Assembly (NCBI GenBank): GCA_023014335.1 | Contig: JAECYW010000027.1 | Coordinates: 186,001-250,000 of the forward strand | DNA length: 64,000 bases | Reading direction: 5' to 3' | DNA from: Galerina marginata | Lineage: Eukaryota; Basidiomycota; Agaricomycetes; Agaricales; Galerinaceae | Part shown: piece by piece, positions 1 to 11,800 of the stretch | Layout: each line of letters starts with the position of its first letter | How positions within the stretch are numbered: position 1 is the first letter of the stretch | The notes under the pieces: model-generated | The model's input: the letters and a program-made list of their open reading frames with translations, nothing else | Database searches by the model: none | What the model was told of the DNA's origin: nothing | Translations under genes and position numbers: made by a program

Positions 1-81
1 ACTGAACCCGTATATTATGTCTACTTTGTTGATCGGGGTATTACAGTATAGTATGTATATATACTACTGTCCCATGTGCAG

Positions 82-840
82 CTTTGCTTTATCCAGATTG
101 TAATTGGGTTAGCAGACACTTTTATGGTGAGCATCTTTGCAATTTCAGTTGCAGTAGGCTCAGTTCCATATGGTAGGCCTGGCGGTGTGTTATCCTGTAC
201 GGAGTTACCCGTCCTGTGCCTCGAATCATACTGCTCTCTGTGATGGTCCTATTTTTTCTAACATTGTTAGGTACGTTTTCTATTAATATTCTTGTGTCCC
301 TCTCTGGGACTCATCGGGAACTATTTCAGCCTTGCTGTTTGTATCGATCCTATTCCAATTCCTAGCGAATTGGGCACTGCTCATAATTTCGATATCAGTT
401 GGTACCAACATACTCCTATCTACCTTGATCGTCCTTCGAATTCGCTACCATCAATCGCATATTAGAAGACTGCTTGGAACTGCTCACGAATCAACATACA
501 ACCGTATTATGGTTATGTGTGTTGAATCCTGTGGTATAATCGTGGTGTGCGAGGTTCTGTGTCTCATACCAATCTCCATGGGGCTATCATGGGCCATTTA
601 TCCACTACAATTTCTTCCCCACATATGTGTAAGTGCGCAAACGGTCACACTATGGAGGTTCACTAAACATCACTTTCAAAGGTTATTTCGCCTCTTTTGA
701 TCATTTACCGTGTGGTTTCAGGAATCGATGTTACCACAACTCTAAATGTTGCAGGTGTAATCGGAGATGGTGATATCGAGGACATTCGCTTTGCATCTGG
801 CCATGGAGTCTCCACGTACCGTAGCGAGGACGGTTTTTAA
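82..840 (+). CDS. Seven-helix membrane protein, copy 1 (3' part; 5' end not seen)
   Basis: This is the C-terminal part of a multi-pass membrane protein of unknown function. Proposed exons are 82-126, 177-270, 330-628 and 682-840, joined in phase and ending at TAA 838-840. The product matches the second copy at 2780-3882 exon for exon: a WRC motif opens exon 2, a long hydrophobic helix follows, then the LANWALLIISISVGTNIL helix, an STYNRIMVMCVESCG segment and the final VISPLLI helix. The exon for the first helices is not recognisable upstream, so the gene either begins outside the window or lost its 5' end. Orphan seven-helix proteins of this layout are frequent in agaricomycetes and lack an assigned role. 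The 3' flank to about 1000 also resembles the flank of copy 2, so the duplication extended past the gene. Confidence 0.62.
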
Positions 841-2714
841 CATTCCAAATATTTGCACAATTGAGGAGAAATAATTTATTCTTGGTGGTTCTAGATTAGT
901 TAGTAAATTTGGAATTCGGTCACGAACTGTAGGAGACGAATTGTCGACAAGCTACAAATTCGCCAGGCTGAGATGAAGGAAAGCGATCGACTTGGTACTG
1001 ACATGGTCATCGATTGGTGACATATGCCCCTAAATCGCCTCGTTTCGCGTCATAATTCTCCGGCCATCTGCAACGATACCGGTCGTCAGGTAAACCTCCA
1101 ACAAGACAGTAAGAAATTAATGCATCGAGAGTCAAGGGCCATGGAGGGGGACGAAAAAGCAATATTTGGGCCCACGTAACGTTGACGGAGGAGCCAAGGT
1201 GGATGGGCCGGAGAGGCAGCTGCTCGTTTGCTATTAGCACAATGTCAATAGTAGGACCAACTGGGAACAAACCAGAATAAGTGCTGTTGTCGATGCTTCT
1301 GCTCACATTCACCCCGAATAGTAACAATCCTCCTTTCCACATGCTATCCACCTGTCTCCAAATGCCCGGCTCCATATGCATGAACGAAGTCAGAATTTCC
1401 ATTAGAATTCCAGGAAAGCCCCGAAAGTACAGTTAAGCATGATAAATTGTATGAGGTCGAATCTCAGGATAACCCAGCGGAACAAATGCTGTCCTAATGT
1501 TGACAACGGATCGTCCCCAGCAAGATGGGAAGAAAAAATGCGGTTCTCGAGCTCGAAAATCGCTTCATGGAAGTTGAGTAATCTATCCAGGTGGTTATTT
1601 CGGCCGAATTTAAATCGTCACAAACAGATTTGAGGCACGAGCTACAAGAGGGAACTGTCGACAAGCAAACGCATAGGGAGATCGCGCCGCAGCTGCAGTC
1701 GCTCTCGCTCCCTAGCTACTTAAGGCGATCATTGAAGTTGATGCCGTGGTCCGAGAGTCGAAAGCGAAAATGTGCCACGAAACGTGAAAGTTTAGGGAAG
1801 AGAAGCGGGTGTGTCGACTTCGATGTGTAAACCAGGAAGGCCGACGATCACGAGGACGATCATCCTGAGGAACGAAGGGGCAGGAAATTGGTTTCGAAAA
1901 CATGAAAAACCACATCCAAATTTAAATCCAGGTACAGTGGCGGGCCAGCGGTTGCGGCTGGTACAGCCTGTCTTCTCATCCTACTGCTCGTTTGTGATCG
2001 TAAACTCCAGCGCAAAAGCCACGCCCGTTAATAGTGCGAAAGCTAGAGGATTTTGCACAGCGTCGTCAGTGGTGACAAGACCCGCACTTTAAAGTGGATG
2101 AGGTCGCACGAATACGAGTTTGAAAATATGAACTACGCAGAGTTTTTGACGCGGTCTTGTTGTCGTAGATATTGTATTAACATCTTATCACGGAAGTTTA
2201 CTATAGCTTTCACCTACAGCGATGTATATTTAGTACTTTCCGGTAACCTCAAATATACGCATTACGGCGCGCTCCGAGTTTGCTATTTGAGTCACTAAGC
2301 GCTTGGATTAGACGCCCAGCTCAAACACTGACTCCTTTAGTGTATGAGCTCAGTACGGCTCTACACTCGGCGACCCCTTCTCGAAGGTCCTCCTGACAGG
2401 TTACAGCTTGTCGCCGCGCTAAATTATAGCTTATATACCCCTACCGGCAGTGGACTGTGAGTGAAATAGCTCTAACATGCTCGAGTAAAAGCGCGAGCCA
2501 CGCCTGTTCATTGGCTTTCCATCCCACCGGCATCACGATTAGATCACCCCAGCCGACGACTAAGTACTCATTAGACGCTCGCCTCGGCCTTTTTATAACG
2601 CCGCCACCGTCCTATTACTCAATAACCCTCGATCCCAATCGACATCAATCACTGGATCGCATCGCTGGCCTTAGACATCGGATTGTTTACTAATAACTAT
2701 GATCTGAGGATCAG
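841..2714. other. Intergenic region with decayed repeats
   Basis: No convincing gene. The first 150 bases resemble the 3' flank of the second seven-helix gene (3883-4010). Bases about 1600-2090 are related to about 4985-5480, including the shared string GGAGATCGCGCCGCAG, and belong to a wider decayed repeat family in this window. Bases 2092-2370 are a copy of 7611-7885. Confidence 0.5.
2092..2370 (+). repeat. Dispersed direct repeat, copy 1 of 2 (partner 7611-7885)
   Basis: Both copies share long strings such as GCGGTCTTGTTGTCGTAGATATTGTAT (first) versus a near match in the second, GCACGAATAC, CACCTACAGCGATGTATATTT, and the stretch around GAGTCACTAAGCGCT followed by TAGACGCCCAG. No open frame is kept in both, so this looks like duplicated non-coding DNA. 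Confidence 0.7.
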
Positions 2715-2722
2715 TATATAAA
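2715..2722 (+). promoter_or_regulatory. TATA box of seven-helix gene copy 2
   Basis: TATATAAA lies 58 bases before the ATG at 2780, and a pyrimidine-rich stretch follows just before the start codon, a usual layout for fungal core promoters. Confidence 0.5.
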
Positions 2723-2779
2723 CTTCCAAGTCCAGCGACTTTACACTCCATTCCTTCTCTTTACAGCCACTCTTTCCGC

Positions 2780-3882
2780 ATGGCTTCCCAGACGCTTACA
2801 ACCCTCGAAAATTCGATCGCAACAACTATCTCTGCCATTAACTACGGAATAGTCCTTTGCCTTTCGTTCGCCTGTGTCAGGACACTCTCGAAGAGCAAAA
2901 AATACACCGTCAAGAAACGACGGTTCTTTTACTCCTACATAATAGCTATGCTGTTCTTCAGCACTTTTGCTCTCGTTTTGGCCATATACATGTCACCTCG
3001 AATAGATCCCCCTGAGACGCCGCAAGATAAATTCAGTACCGATTCACGACTACTCTCTGGTGTTTTCTTTTCCGCTTTACCTCCCCCGGATACGACAGTG
3101 GACGGTGTTTCAGACCTTCTACTTTCTTTTCTCCCGTTTGTAATTGGGTTGGCAGACAGTTTCATGGTGAGTATCCATGTCTTCCAAAATTCAGTTGCAG
3201 TAGGCTCAGTTCCAGAATTTAGGCCTGGCGGTGTTTTGTCCTGTATGGGGTCGTCTCTCGGGTGGCACGTATTATACTGCTGTCTGTGATGGGCCTATTT
3301 TTTCTAGCATTGTTAGGTGCGTCTCGTCTAGTATAACTCTGAGATTTATTAAAAATTATTTCAGCCTTATTGATTATATCGGGGGAAGCTGGTGAATTCC
3401 TTGCGAATTGGGCACTGCTTATAATTTCGATATCGGTTGGTACCAACATACTCCTGTCTGCCTTGATCGTTTTTCGAATTCGCTACCATCAATCACATAT
3501 AAGAAGACTGCTTGGAACTGCCCACGAATCAACATACAACCGTATTATGGTTATGTGTGTTGAATCCTGTGGTATAATCGTGGTGTGCGAGGTTCTGTGT
3601 CTCATACCAATCTCCAAAGCCGAATCGTGGGTCGTTTATCCACTACTATGTCTTCCTCACATATGTGTGAGTGCGAAAAAGGTCACAGTTCGGAGATTCA
3701 CTTATTTAATATCACTTTCACAGGTTATTTCGCCTCTTTTGATCGTTTACCGTGTGATTGCAGGAATCGATGTTACCACAACCCTAAACGTCACAGATGT
3801 AATCGGAGACGGTGTCATCGAAGATATCCGCTTCGTATCTGGTCATGGGGTCTCCACGCACCGCAGCGAGGACGTTGTTTAA
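2780..3882 (+). CDS. Seven-helix membrane protein, copy 2
   Basis: The model has four exons: 2780-3166, 3223-3316, 3365-3666 and 3724-3882. Phases agree throughout and give 313 residues. The first exon encodes a hydrophobic helix near residues 17-35, a basic loop (SKSKKYTVKKRR), a second helix and a third ending in GLADSFM. Exon 2 continues with AWRCFVLYG and a long helix. Exon 3 holds two helices with a basic loop between them (FRIRYHQSHIRRL), and exon 4 starts with the last helix. This topology is shared by a large, functionally uncharacterised class of agaricomycete receptor-like membrane proteins, so the name receptor would be inference only. The start is the first ATG after a TATA box. 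The upstream neighbour is a paralog in the same orientation. Confidence 0.7.
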
Positions 3883-6800
3883 TGGTCCAGTTATTTGCGC
3901 AATTGAAGAGAAATTATTTATTATAGGTGGCTTTAAATTAGTTGGTAAAATGGGCTTTCAGTCACGAATCATAGGAGACGAGTCGACGAAGTATTTTGGA
4001 TATTAAAACTTAATAAAAGTTCCAAAATCAAGAGGGGATGCAGCGAGGTAGGGATACCGAAACCACACGGACCATCGACAGGAGTCAACATTGGAACTAT
4101 CGTCGATCGAACCCCAGACAACGAGCAATCAGGCATTTATGCGGGCTTGAGAACGAAGGACATACTGGGCGACTCCATGGACAAGCACGGAAGGATGAGT
4201 CATACGCTCCAGGAAAGCCTATTCAACCTCGTGTGGGACGTTTCAGTAACATCAATGTAAGCATGCAAGCAAGGCTGTGACGAGCTCGACGGATTCGAGG
4301 GCTGTACAACTAGCGATTGCGGAACGGCAGAAAGGGTGTCCAGGGATAACCTGCGCGTGCTGCCACTCGTAATTTATGCTAGGAAGGTCAAGGTCAACCA
4401 AAATTTGCAAGCACGCAATTGAGGAAGTAGGTGATGAAACGTAAAACGTACGGAACGAACATTTGAGCTATAATAAGTTCATACCTTCGAACCGATTTTA
4501 CGGCTTGAGTGACGGTACGAGCAGCGCCCTGTCTCCGCCGGACGAAAAGCCGCATACGAAGTCGAGCCGCACGTACGCACATTCGTAGTTCCGCCGGTAC
4601 TTGAGGAAAGCCTCCAAATTCGAGAAGAGGGCAGGCGGAAGCAAACGAAACCATGAAACAAGCCTGAGGGAGGAGACTTCGGGTAGGCGAGGTCCGAAAT
4701 ACGGACCACAATACTCGACGATGGCTAGGTGAATTATCCTGAAGAATGTAGAGCAGGAGATAAGCTACAAAGATGTGGGAAATGGGACATTTGCATACCA
4801 AGGGACCGCAGTCGACGGATCGATCCTCGATTCCTGGCGCCAACATGGGAAGCAAAAACGCGATTCTCAAGCTTGGAAACTGCTTCATGGAGGTTGAATA
4901 CTCCGTGGAGGTATAATAATCTGGCGTGTGAGGGGACGAGCAGGTCGAGGTAACAAGAAACATGTCTAGGGGGTCATTTTGGTTAAATCCGAACCGTCAG
5001 AACAGGCAGTGAGAGAGGACTTACGAGAAAAAATTGTCAACAAGCAAACGCGCGCGGAGATCGCGCCGCAGGTACAGTTGCCTTTGCTGCCTGGGTCCTT
5101 GAGGCGATGATTGAAAGTGTTGATGTAGTGCGAACAGTCGAAGGCGAAAATGGTAGTCGAAATATCAAAGTTGAAGGGGGAGAGGACGGGTACGTCGACT
5201 TTGATGGAAGAACTACCAATGCCGACGATGGCGAGGGCGATCTTCCTGACAAACGGATTGCAGGAAATTGGTTTCGCAAAGATGAAAGACCTCCAGGCAC
5301 CGCCGCGGGCCGGCTGTTCCGGACAGCACAGCACAGACATCGTCTCCTCCTCCTCCTCGGTTGTGAACGTAAACACCAGCTCAATATCCACGTCTTCTAC
5401 TTCGTCCGTATCCAACCGTCCTCGCCTCCCACAACTGACCTCCTCCTCCAACACCGCTCTACACTTCGAAGAACCGCGAACCCTATGCCCTAACCCATAG
5501 TGATTTGGGCTGGACGATATTCAAGTGGAATGTACCTTCAAGCGCAGGAGAGGAAGGGAATAGAAATACGAGGACACCGTTGTCGTACGGCAGCGTGAAG
5601 GCCAGAGGTTTTGGAGCTTAACAAACGGATGTAGGTGGGGAGCAAGACGAGGAAGGGATGTGATGAAGGGCATCATGTTACGAACAAGGTGGAGCTACTC
5701 GTGCCCCCAAAATACCCAACATTCATAGGTAATCGTGCCGTCGTTGGGCCCAGCCCGGGGGGAAAACCCAAGCTAAATGAAGGTTGTTGGTAAGGAGATA
5801 AGAAAGGCGATGTAGTCGTAGTCGTAATCGCAGCTGCACCTTGTTGTCAATCGCGTCGTATACGTGGCAGACCTGCAGCTCGAGCTTGATGAAACGAGCT
5901 CGAGCAGCCGACTTTTAGCATGACTGACGTTCCGTAGGTGCCCAACCTCCTCGCATCCGCAGTCTATCCCTAGTTCGGCTTCCTAGCCTGATCCACTTCC
6001 CCTCCCCCACATCCTTCATCCATCAATCCCAAGAAGGGGCGAAGGCAACGATAGCCACGAGCCATCCTCAACGATGACGTCTTGCCCACGGATCATATCA
6101 GGGACTTGATCTCCTCTAGGCCCGGTTTATAGTCTTGGGCTGACTTCTCGACATCGATACTACCGCTGGCACCCTCGACCATGCTCGATGAAAATTTCGA
6201 TCTCAGGACGGTATTGCGAGCCGCGGAAGGTTATTCTATAGAGTGCAGATGACGGCCTGATTGATGGCGAACGATTTCACGGCTGCTAGGTGTCGACGTG
6301 GCCACGTTGACAGGAAAAGTGGAGATCCAGGAAACTCACGCGAAGTGGGAAGTGTAATCGAAAACGCTAGAATTTTGGAAGGATACGCAGTCAAAGGAAA
6401 AATAACAGTTGGATGGCGGAATGGCTCCACAGTTCAAATGGCGGTTGATCGGCGTCATATGTCGGCTTTGAATGGATAAAAGGTCGAAAAACGGAGACAC
6501 CATGCAGGAGCAATAGTAGGGTAGAAAAATTCCTCCAAATCTTCGTCCGTGTGCGCGTAGGTAGGGCTCGACGTCGGATCCAACAACATCTAACGCGATA
6601 GGCAAAGACTGATGTGCGGACAGCACGACTGAAAAGCTCGGCCAACGACTGTGGTTGGGTTCGGTGGATCCTGCGACCGGAGGAATCAGATTTGCTCGCC
6701 TCCTCGAGCTTAAAGTCGGGACAAAGGGAGGAGTAGCCAGAGCCCAGTAAACGTCACGGTGGCTGGTAAGTTGTAGGTATCCCGGTTAATAACTGCGAAA

Positions 6801-8875
6801 GAAAACCTCAGAAACACAATTTAATTAACACTCTCCAAAGGATACACTCACCGCGAACCCAGAATCGTCTTCCTTATCGCATCGAAGCAGGAATACCGCG
6901 ACCAACGTGCTTGAGACCTTGAGTCGGAGGGTGTGAGGGCTGGGTGGAGAGGCAAGGTAAGTAAGGCAAGTACATAGATCAAAGAAATATGGAGCTTACC
7001 ATTATCCTCGGGTTTCCAATTATCGTTCTAAGAAAAAGGATGAGTTGATGCGATAAGAGGCGCAAGAGCAGTCGTGGACGTTGGGAGCAAATTGACGATT
7101 TCGTTTGTTGCTGTTTGTCAAAATCTTTCGGTTCCAACGTATGTCCCTTTCCTCCTGGCAACTTGTCGCCACGCTAAATTACGTAGTTTACTCGTACTGC
7201 CAGTGCAAAATGGCAATAAAATGTCTCTAATGAGCAGCCATAGACTTCTCATAGTTCTTTCTCGCGCATGTTCCTCAGAGTGAAAGAAATTTCCATTCGT
7301 CCGTAAGGAGTTGCAACGGTTTTGTAATGATGAATTCGACATAAGTACTCCATAGACCTACAAAACCAACTCTTTTACTGGTACCTGTCGTATCCGGTGG
7401 TTCAAGTGGTAGTACGGACTTTTCACTCAAATTCAGCTCCTGGTTCTACTAGTAAACCCACTCTAAATAGAAGAAACCGTCGAATTAATCGAAATTTACC
7501 GCCTCAAAAGCGCCTGTTTCAACTGGGGTCGTAGGTAAACCAAAAGCATCGGGAAGATTCGAATGTTAATAGTTTTCAACCAGGCTTTTGGTTTGCGACT
7601 TTGATTTTAAGCGGAATGAAGTCGCACGAATACCAGTTTGAAATACGAAATACGCAGAATTTGTTGACGCGGTCTTTTTGCATAGATATTGTATCTACAT
7701 CTTATCACGGAAAATTACTATAAATTTCACCTACAGCGATGTATATTTGGTAGTTTCCAGTACCTTCCAAAATGCGCATCACAACACGGTCCGAGTTCGC
7801 TATTGGAGTCACTAAGCGCTCACATTAGACGCCCAGTTTCGACACTGATTCCTTCAGTGTATGAACTCAGTACGACTCCATACCTTGTGTATAATGACGC
7901 CATTATCCCTCTGAGAAGGGATCGTATAAATTATCATTCGAAATAAAGCGTGAAACTTATCGCAAGGCACGAACTTACGTTGCCTGAGTTTGGGTTAGTT
8001 ACATCGAAGCGTGTGCAGCACTGAGGTAAATTAATACACATAAGACAGTCTGGCTCCCATCCAAATACTACCCCATCATTCCTCATCGCAACTCCAATAA
8101 TTTATCAGCTTTTCGACAGGCGTCAGACACCCTCAGTGCATGACAGTGCCGGATTCACGATACTTCTACGCGAACAGAGGTAAGGATTTCATTGAAATTA
8201 ATTCGAATTTAAAATCTTCCACTTTCTTTCGCACATCGCTCTAGTAGAAATATATGGCTTATTATAATTAATTAGTTCTACGGTGAATCGAGTATGAAGG
8301 AGCAAAACATATAGAGAAAAATCGTCGTTCGTTGTCCTCGAATTTAATGCATAAAGGGACACCGGATACGGTCCACTAGGGTGATAGTCGATTCAATAAG
8401 TCGGAGCATCCTATCCCCTCTACCTTGAATTGCATTCCTTCGATCCTAGAAGCCATTTCTCTCGATTTTTGAACTATTGTGATGTACGTAAGTCGCCATT
8501 GACACGTCGTTAAATATGCGTGTTTCCTTGTCTTCTCGCCGAGCTCCATTCGCATCCTATCCAAAAATCCAACCTGAACTACGTTCTTTCCGAATACCTT
8601 GCTCGCAACTTATATTTGCCAGCTTGCGAAATCCTCATTAGCAGACAGAGGTTGGTTTATTAGAGCCCAATTTCTTTGAACGGAGACCAGAAAACAAGTA
8701 AATAATCGAGTTCAAAAAGTATATTTAGTCGTAGTCCAATATTAGGTACCAGCAGAACTTGAACTCGAAGAGCTAAGGAAACGAGGCTCTTGACTACTTA
8801 ATAGTCCACACCGAAAGAAAGACCATTTATTGGCCTCCTGTTCACATCAAGAGTCGAGTTAAAGGTCTACATTAC
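3883..8875. other. Intergenic region with decayed repeats
   Basis: No gene model could be supported. Bases about 4985-5480 are a decayed repeat module: read on the minus strand they contain the recurring pattern IALAIVGIGSSSIKVDVPV seen in other frames and copies further right. Bases 7611-7885 duplicate 2092-2370. Bases about 7140-7260 share short strings (CTTGTCGCCACGCTAAATTA, ACTGCCAGTG) with 2405-2460, 17210-17270 and 58810. The remainder, 5500-7100 and 7900-8870, shows nothing recognisable. Confidence 0.45.
7611..7885 (+). repeat. Dispersed direct repeat, copy 2 of 2 (partner 2092-2370)
   Basis: Same orientation as the first copy, with scattered substitutions and short gaps. The unit includes CACCTACAGCGATGTATATTTGG and GAGTCACTAAGCGCT. 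It carries no conserved reading frame. Confidence 0.7.
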
Positions 8876-11800
8876 TTAATCCTGAGGGGTAAAACAGTTG
8901 CGCCATTCGGGGCCAAGGGTAGCAAAGGAAATATCAACGGATGGGGCGTAGGATCGTGGTAAGGTAAGAATGTTGGATGGATCAGGGAGGTTTTCAGCCG
9001 GTGGCACGAACATGAGATAATGTTCTTCTTGTGGGGAAAGTAGCCACCCGGTGTGTCTCAGATGGCCAGATGAGTCCGCTATCTTCTGGCGGATATAGCG
9101 AAGGGATGGATGCTGCATAGACGACCCCCGTACCCGCGCCGATTTGTCCTCTGAGCCGGAGACAATATGCTGGTCTTCGCTAGAGATTGAAGCATGCTTA
9201 ACCGTATCGCCTTCCGGCATCGTCAACATCACGGCCAACGAAGGATCCCACACCCGCACCGATTCGTCATCCGAGGCAGAGACAATCCGCTTGTCATCGC
9301 TCGAAAATGCGACTGACCAGACAGACTCAGTGTGACCTTCCAGCATCTTCACCAATTTTCCTGACAATGCATCCCACACCCGTACCGATTTGTCGTCTGA
9401 GCAGGAGACAATTTGCTTGTCATCGTTTGAAAACGAGACTGACAAGACGGCCTGAGTATGGCCCTCCATCACCTTCAGCATCTCACCCGTCGCAGTGTCC
9501 CACACCCGCACCGACTTGTCATCTGAGCTAGAAACAATTTGCTTGCCAGTGCTCGAAAATGCGACAGACAACACAGACTCTGTGTGACCTTCCAGCACCC
9601 TCAATATTTCTCCCGTTGAGGCGTCCCATATCCGCACTGATTTATCGTCTGAGCCGGAGACGATATACTCGTCATCGCTCGAAATTGCGATTGAGAAAAT
9701 TGGCTCAGTATGGCCCTCCAGTATCTTTAGCGTCTCGCCCGTCGAGGAATCCCACACCCGCACCGTTTTGTCGTCCGAACAGGAAATAATTTGCTTATCA
9801 TCACTCGAAAATGTGACCGACGAGACGGAACCAGTGTGGCCTTCCAGCACTTTCAGTACCGTGCCTGTCAAAGCATCCCACACCCGCACCGACTTATCAT
9901 CGGAGCCAGAGACAATCCGCCTGTCGTCACTCGAAAATACGGCTGACCAGACGGACTCAGTATGGCCTTCTAGCACTTTCAGCAAATTGCCTGACGAAGC
10001 ATCCCACACCCGCACCGATTTGTCGTCCGAACCGGATATAATTTGCTTGTCGTCGCTGGAAAATGCGACGGAGAAGACAGGCTCAGTGTGGCCATCTAGC
10101 ACCTTCTGCATCTCCCCTGTTGAGGCATCCCACACGCGCACTGATTCATCCTCTGAGCCAGAGACGATACGCCTATTATCGCTGGAAAATATTGCCGATG
10201 ACACAGCCTCAATGTGGCCTTCCAGAACCTTCAGCGTCTCACCCGTTGAAGCATCCCACACCCGCACTGATCGTTCATCTGAGCCGGAGACAATTTTCTT
10301 GCTATCACTCGAAAATGCAACGGATAAGACAGATTCGGTGTGACCCTCCAGAACCTTCAGCATTTCGCCAGTGGAGGCATTCCATACCCGCACCGATGTG
10401 TCATCTGAGCCAGAGATGATATGCCTGTCATCGCCCGAAAATGCGACCGACAAGACGGGCTCAGTGTGTCCCTCCAGTATCTTCAATGTATTTCCTGTCA
10501 AAGCATCCCACATTCGCACCGATTTGTCGTCTGAGCCGGAAATGATACACTTGTTGCTACTCGAAAACGCAACTGAGCAGACAGCCTCAGTATGGCCCTC
10601 CAGCACTTTCAACATCTCGCCTGTCAAGGTATCCCATACCCGCGCCGATTTGTCCTCTGAGCCGGAGACAATACGCCTGTCATCGCTCGAAAATGTGACT
10701 GAGAAGATAGGTGCAGTGTGGCCTTCCAGCACCTTTAACATCTCACCGGTCGAGGCGTCCCACACCCGCACCGACTTGTCAGCAGAACCGGAGACAATAA
10801 TCTTGTTGTCGCTCGAAAATGCGACTGAGTTGACACTGTCAGTGTGACCCTCCAGCACTTTCAGCATCTCGCCCTTCGAGGCGTCCCACACCCGCATCCA
10901 CTTGTCCTCAGAGGCAGAAACAATAAGTCTGTCATCGCTAGACAATGCGACAGCATATACCGGGCTTCCCACCCCGAGAGTCATTAATGGCTTGTCGTTT
11001 TGTAATGCATTGGAAAACACTGGGATCCCGGAAAAGTGCTTCCTCCACTCTCGACACGGTCTCAAATTTCGGGACCATGTTGTGAGAGCAGAGATGTATA
11101 GGTGTGGCGTTGACAGTGCTGCACCACTCCCGCTGAAATACAGTGCAAAAGACGCAGTCTCAGCAAAGTCTTCTTTTAGTACCGAGTCATCCTAAATGTC
11201 ATAGTCATTTAATCATGAACTATTCAGGTAAGATATAACTCACATTCGGAACCCACTGACGTGCCCTTTGCAGCATCCGATCACACAAGCCACGGAAGCC
11301 CAACAGATTCATGGCTTCAATCCAGAATAGTACACGAAGCTCAAGGAAATTTGACAGGGTATTACGAAGAGCATCGGAATCGATTGTTGAAACAACCGAA
11401 AGATGGTAATCCCAGTTTCGGCAGGAATAACTCAAGACGGGAGGAATATTCTGCTTGACTGCATCCCGAAGTCCAGAATTGTCGCGATCGAGTAAGAATG
11501 ATGATTTAATATTTGCGATGTTGAATTTCAACTTGTTCATGGCACGGAAGCAGGAGTCGGTGAGCAGTCGATGGTGCTTTGCTCGATCACACCAAAATCC
11601 ATCCTTCGCCCTCTTCCGGTCGAACATGAAGTCGGTAAATGATTTGTGGTACGAGAAGACTTTACCGTTCTCAATGTAGAGTACTGCATGGAGGCTTTTA
11701 AGAACACCGTCAGCGATTTCGTTGTGTGAGCGGGCAGCATTGGGGCTGTTGGGAGGAAGTAGAAGTTCGGCAACAAGGGACGGTGAAGTACGCTCCACAG

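Noticed and set aside
9768..10847. Plus-strand ORFs of 191 and 158 codons with Ser/Thr-rich repeats
   Set aside because: They are antisense shadows of the WD40 repeats.
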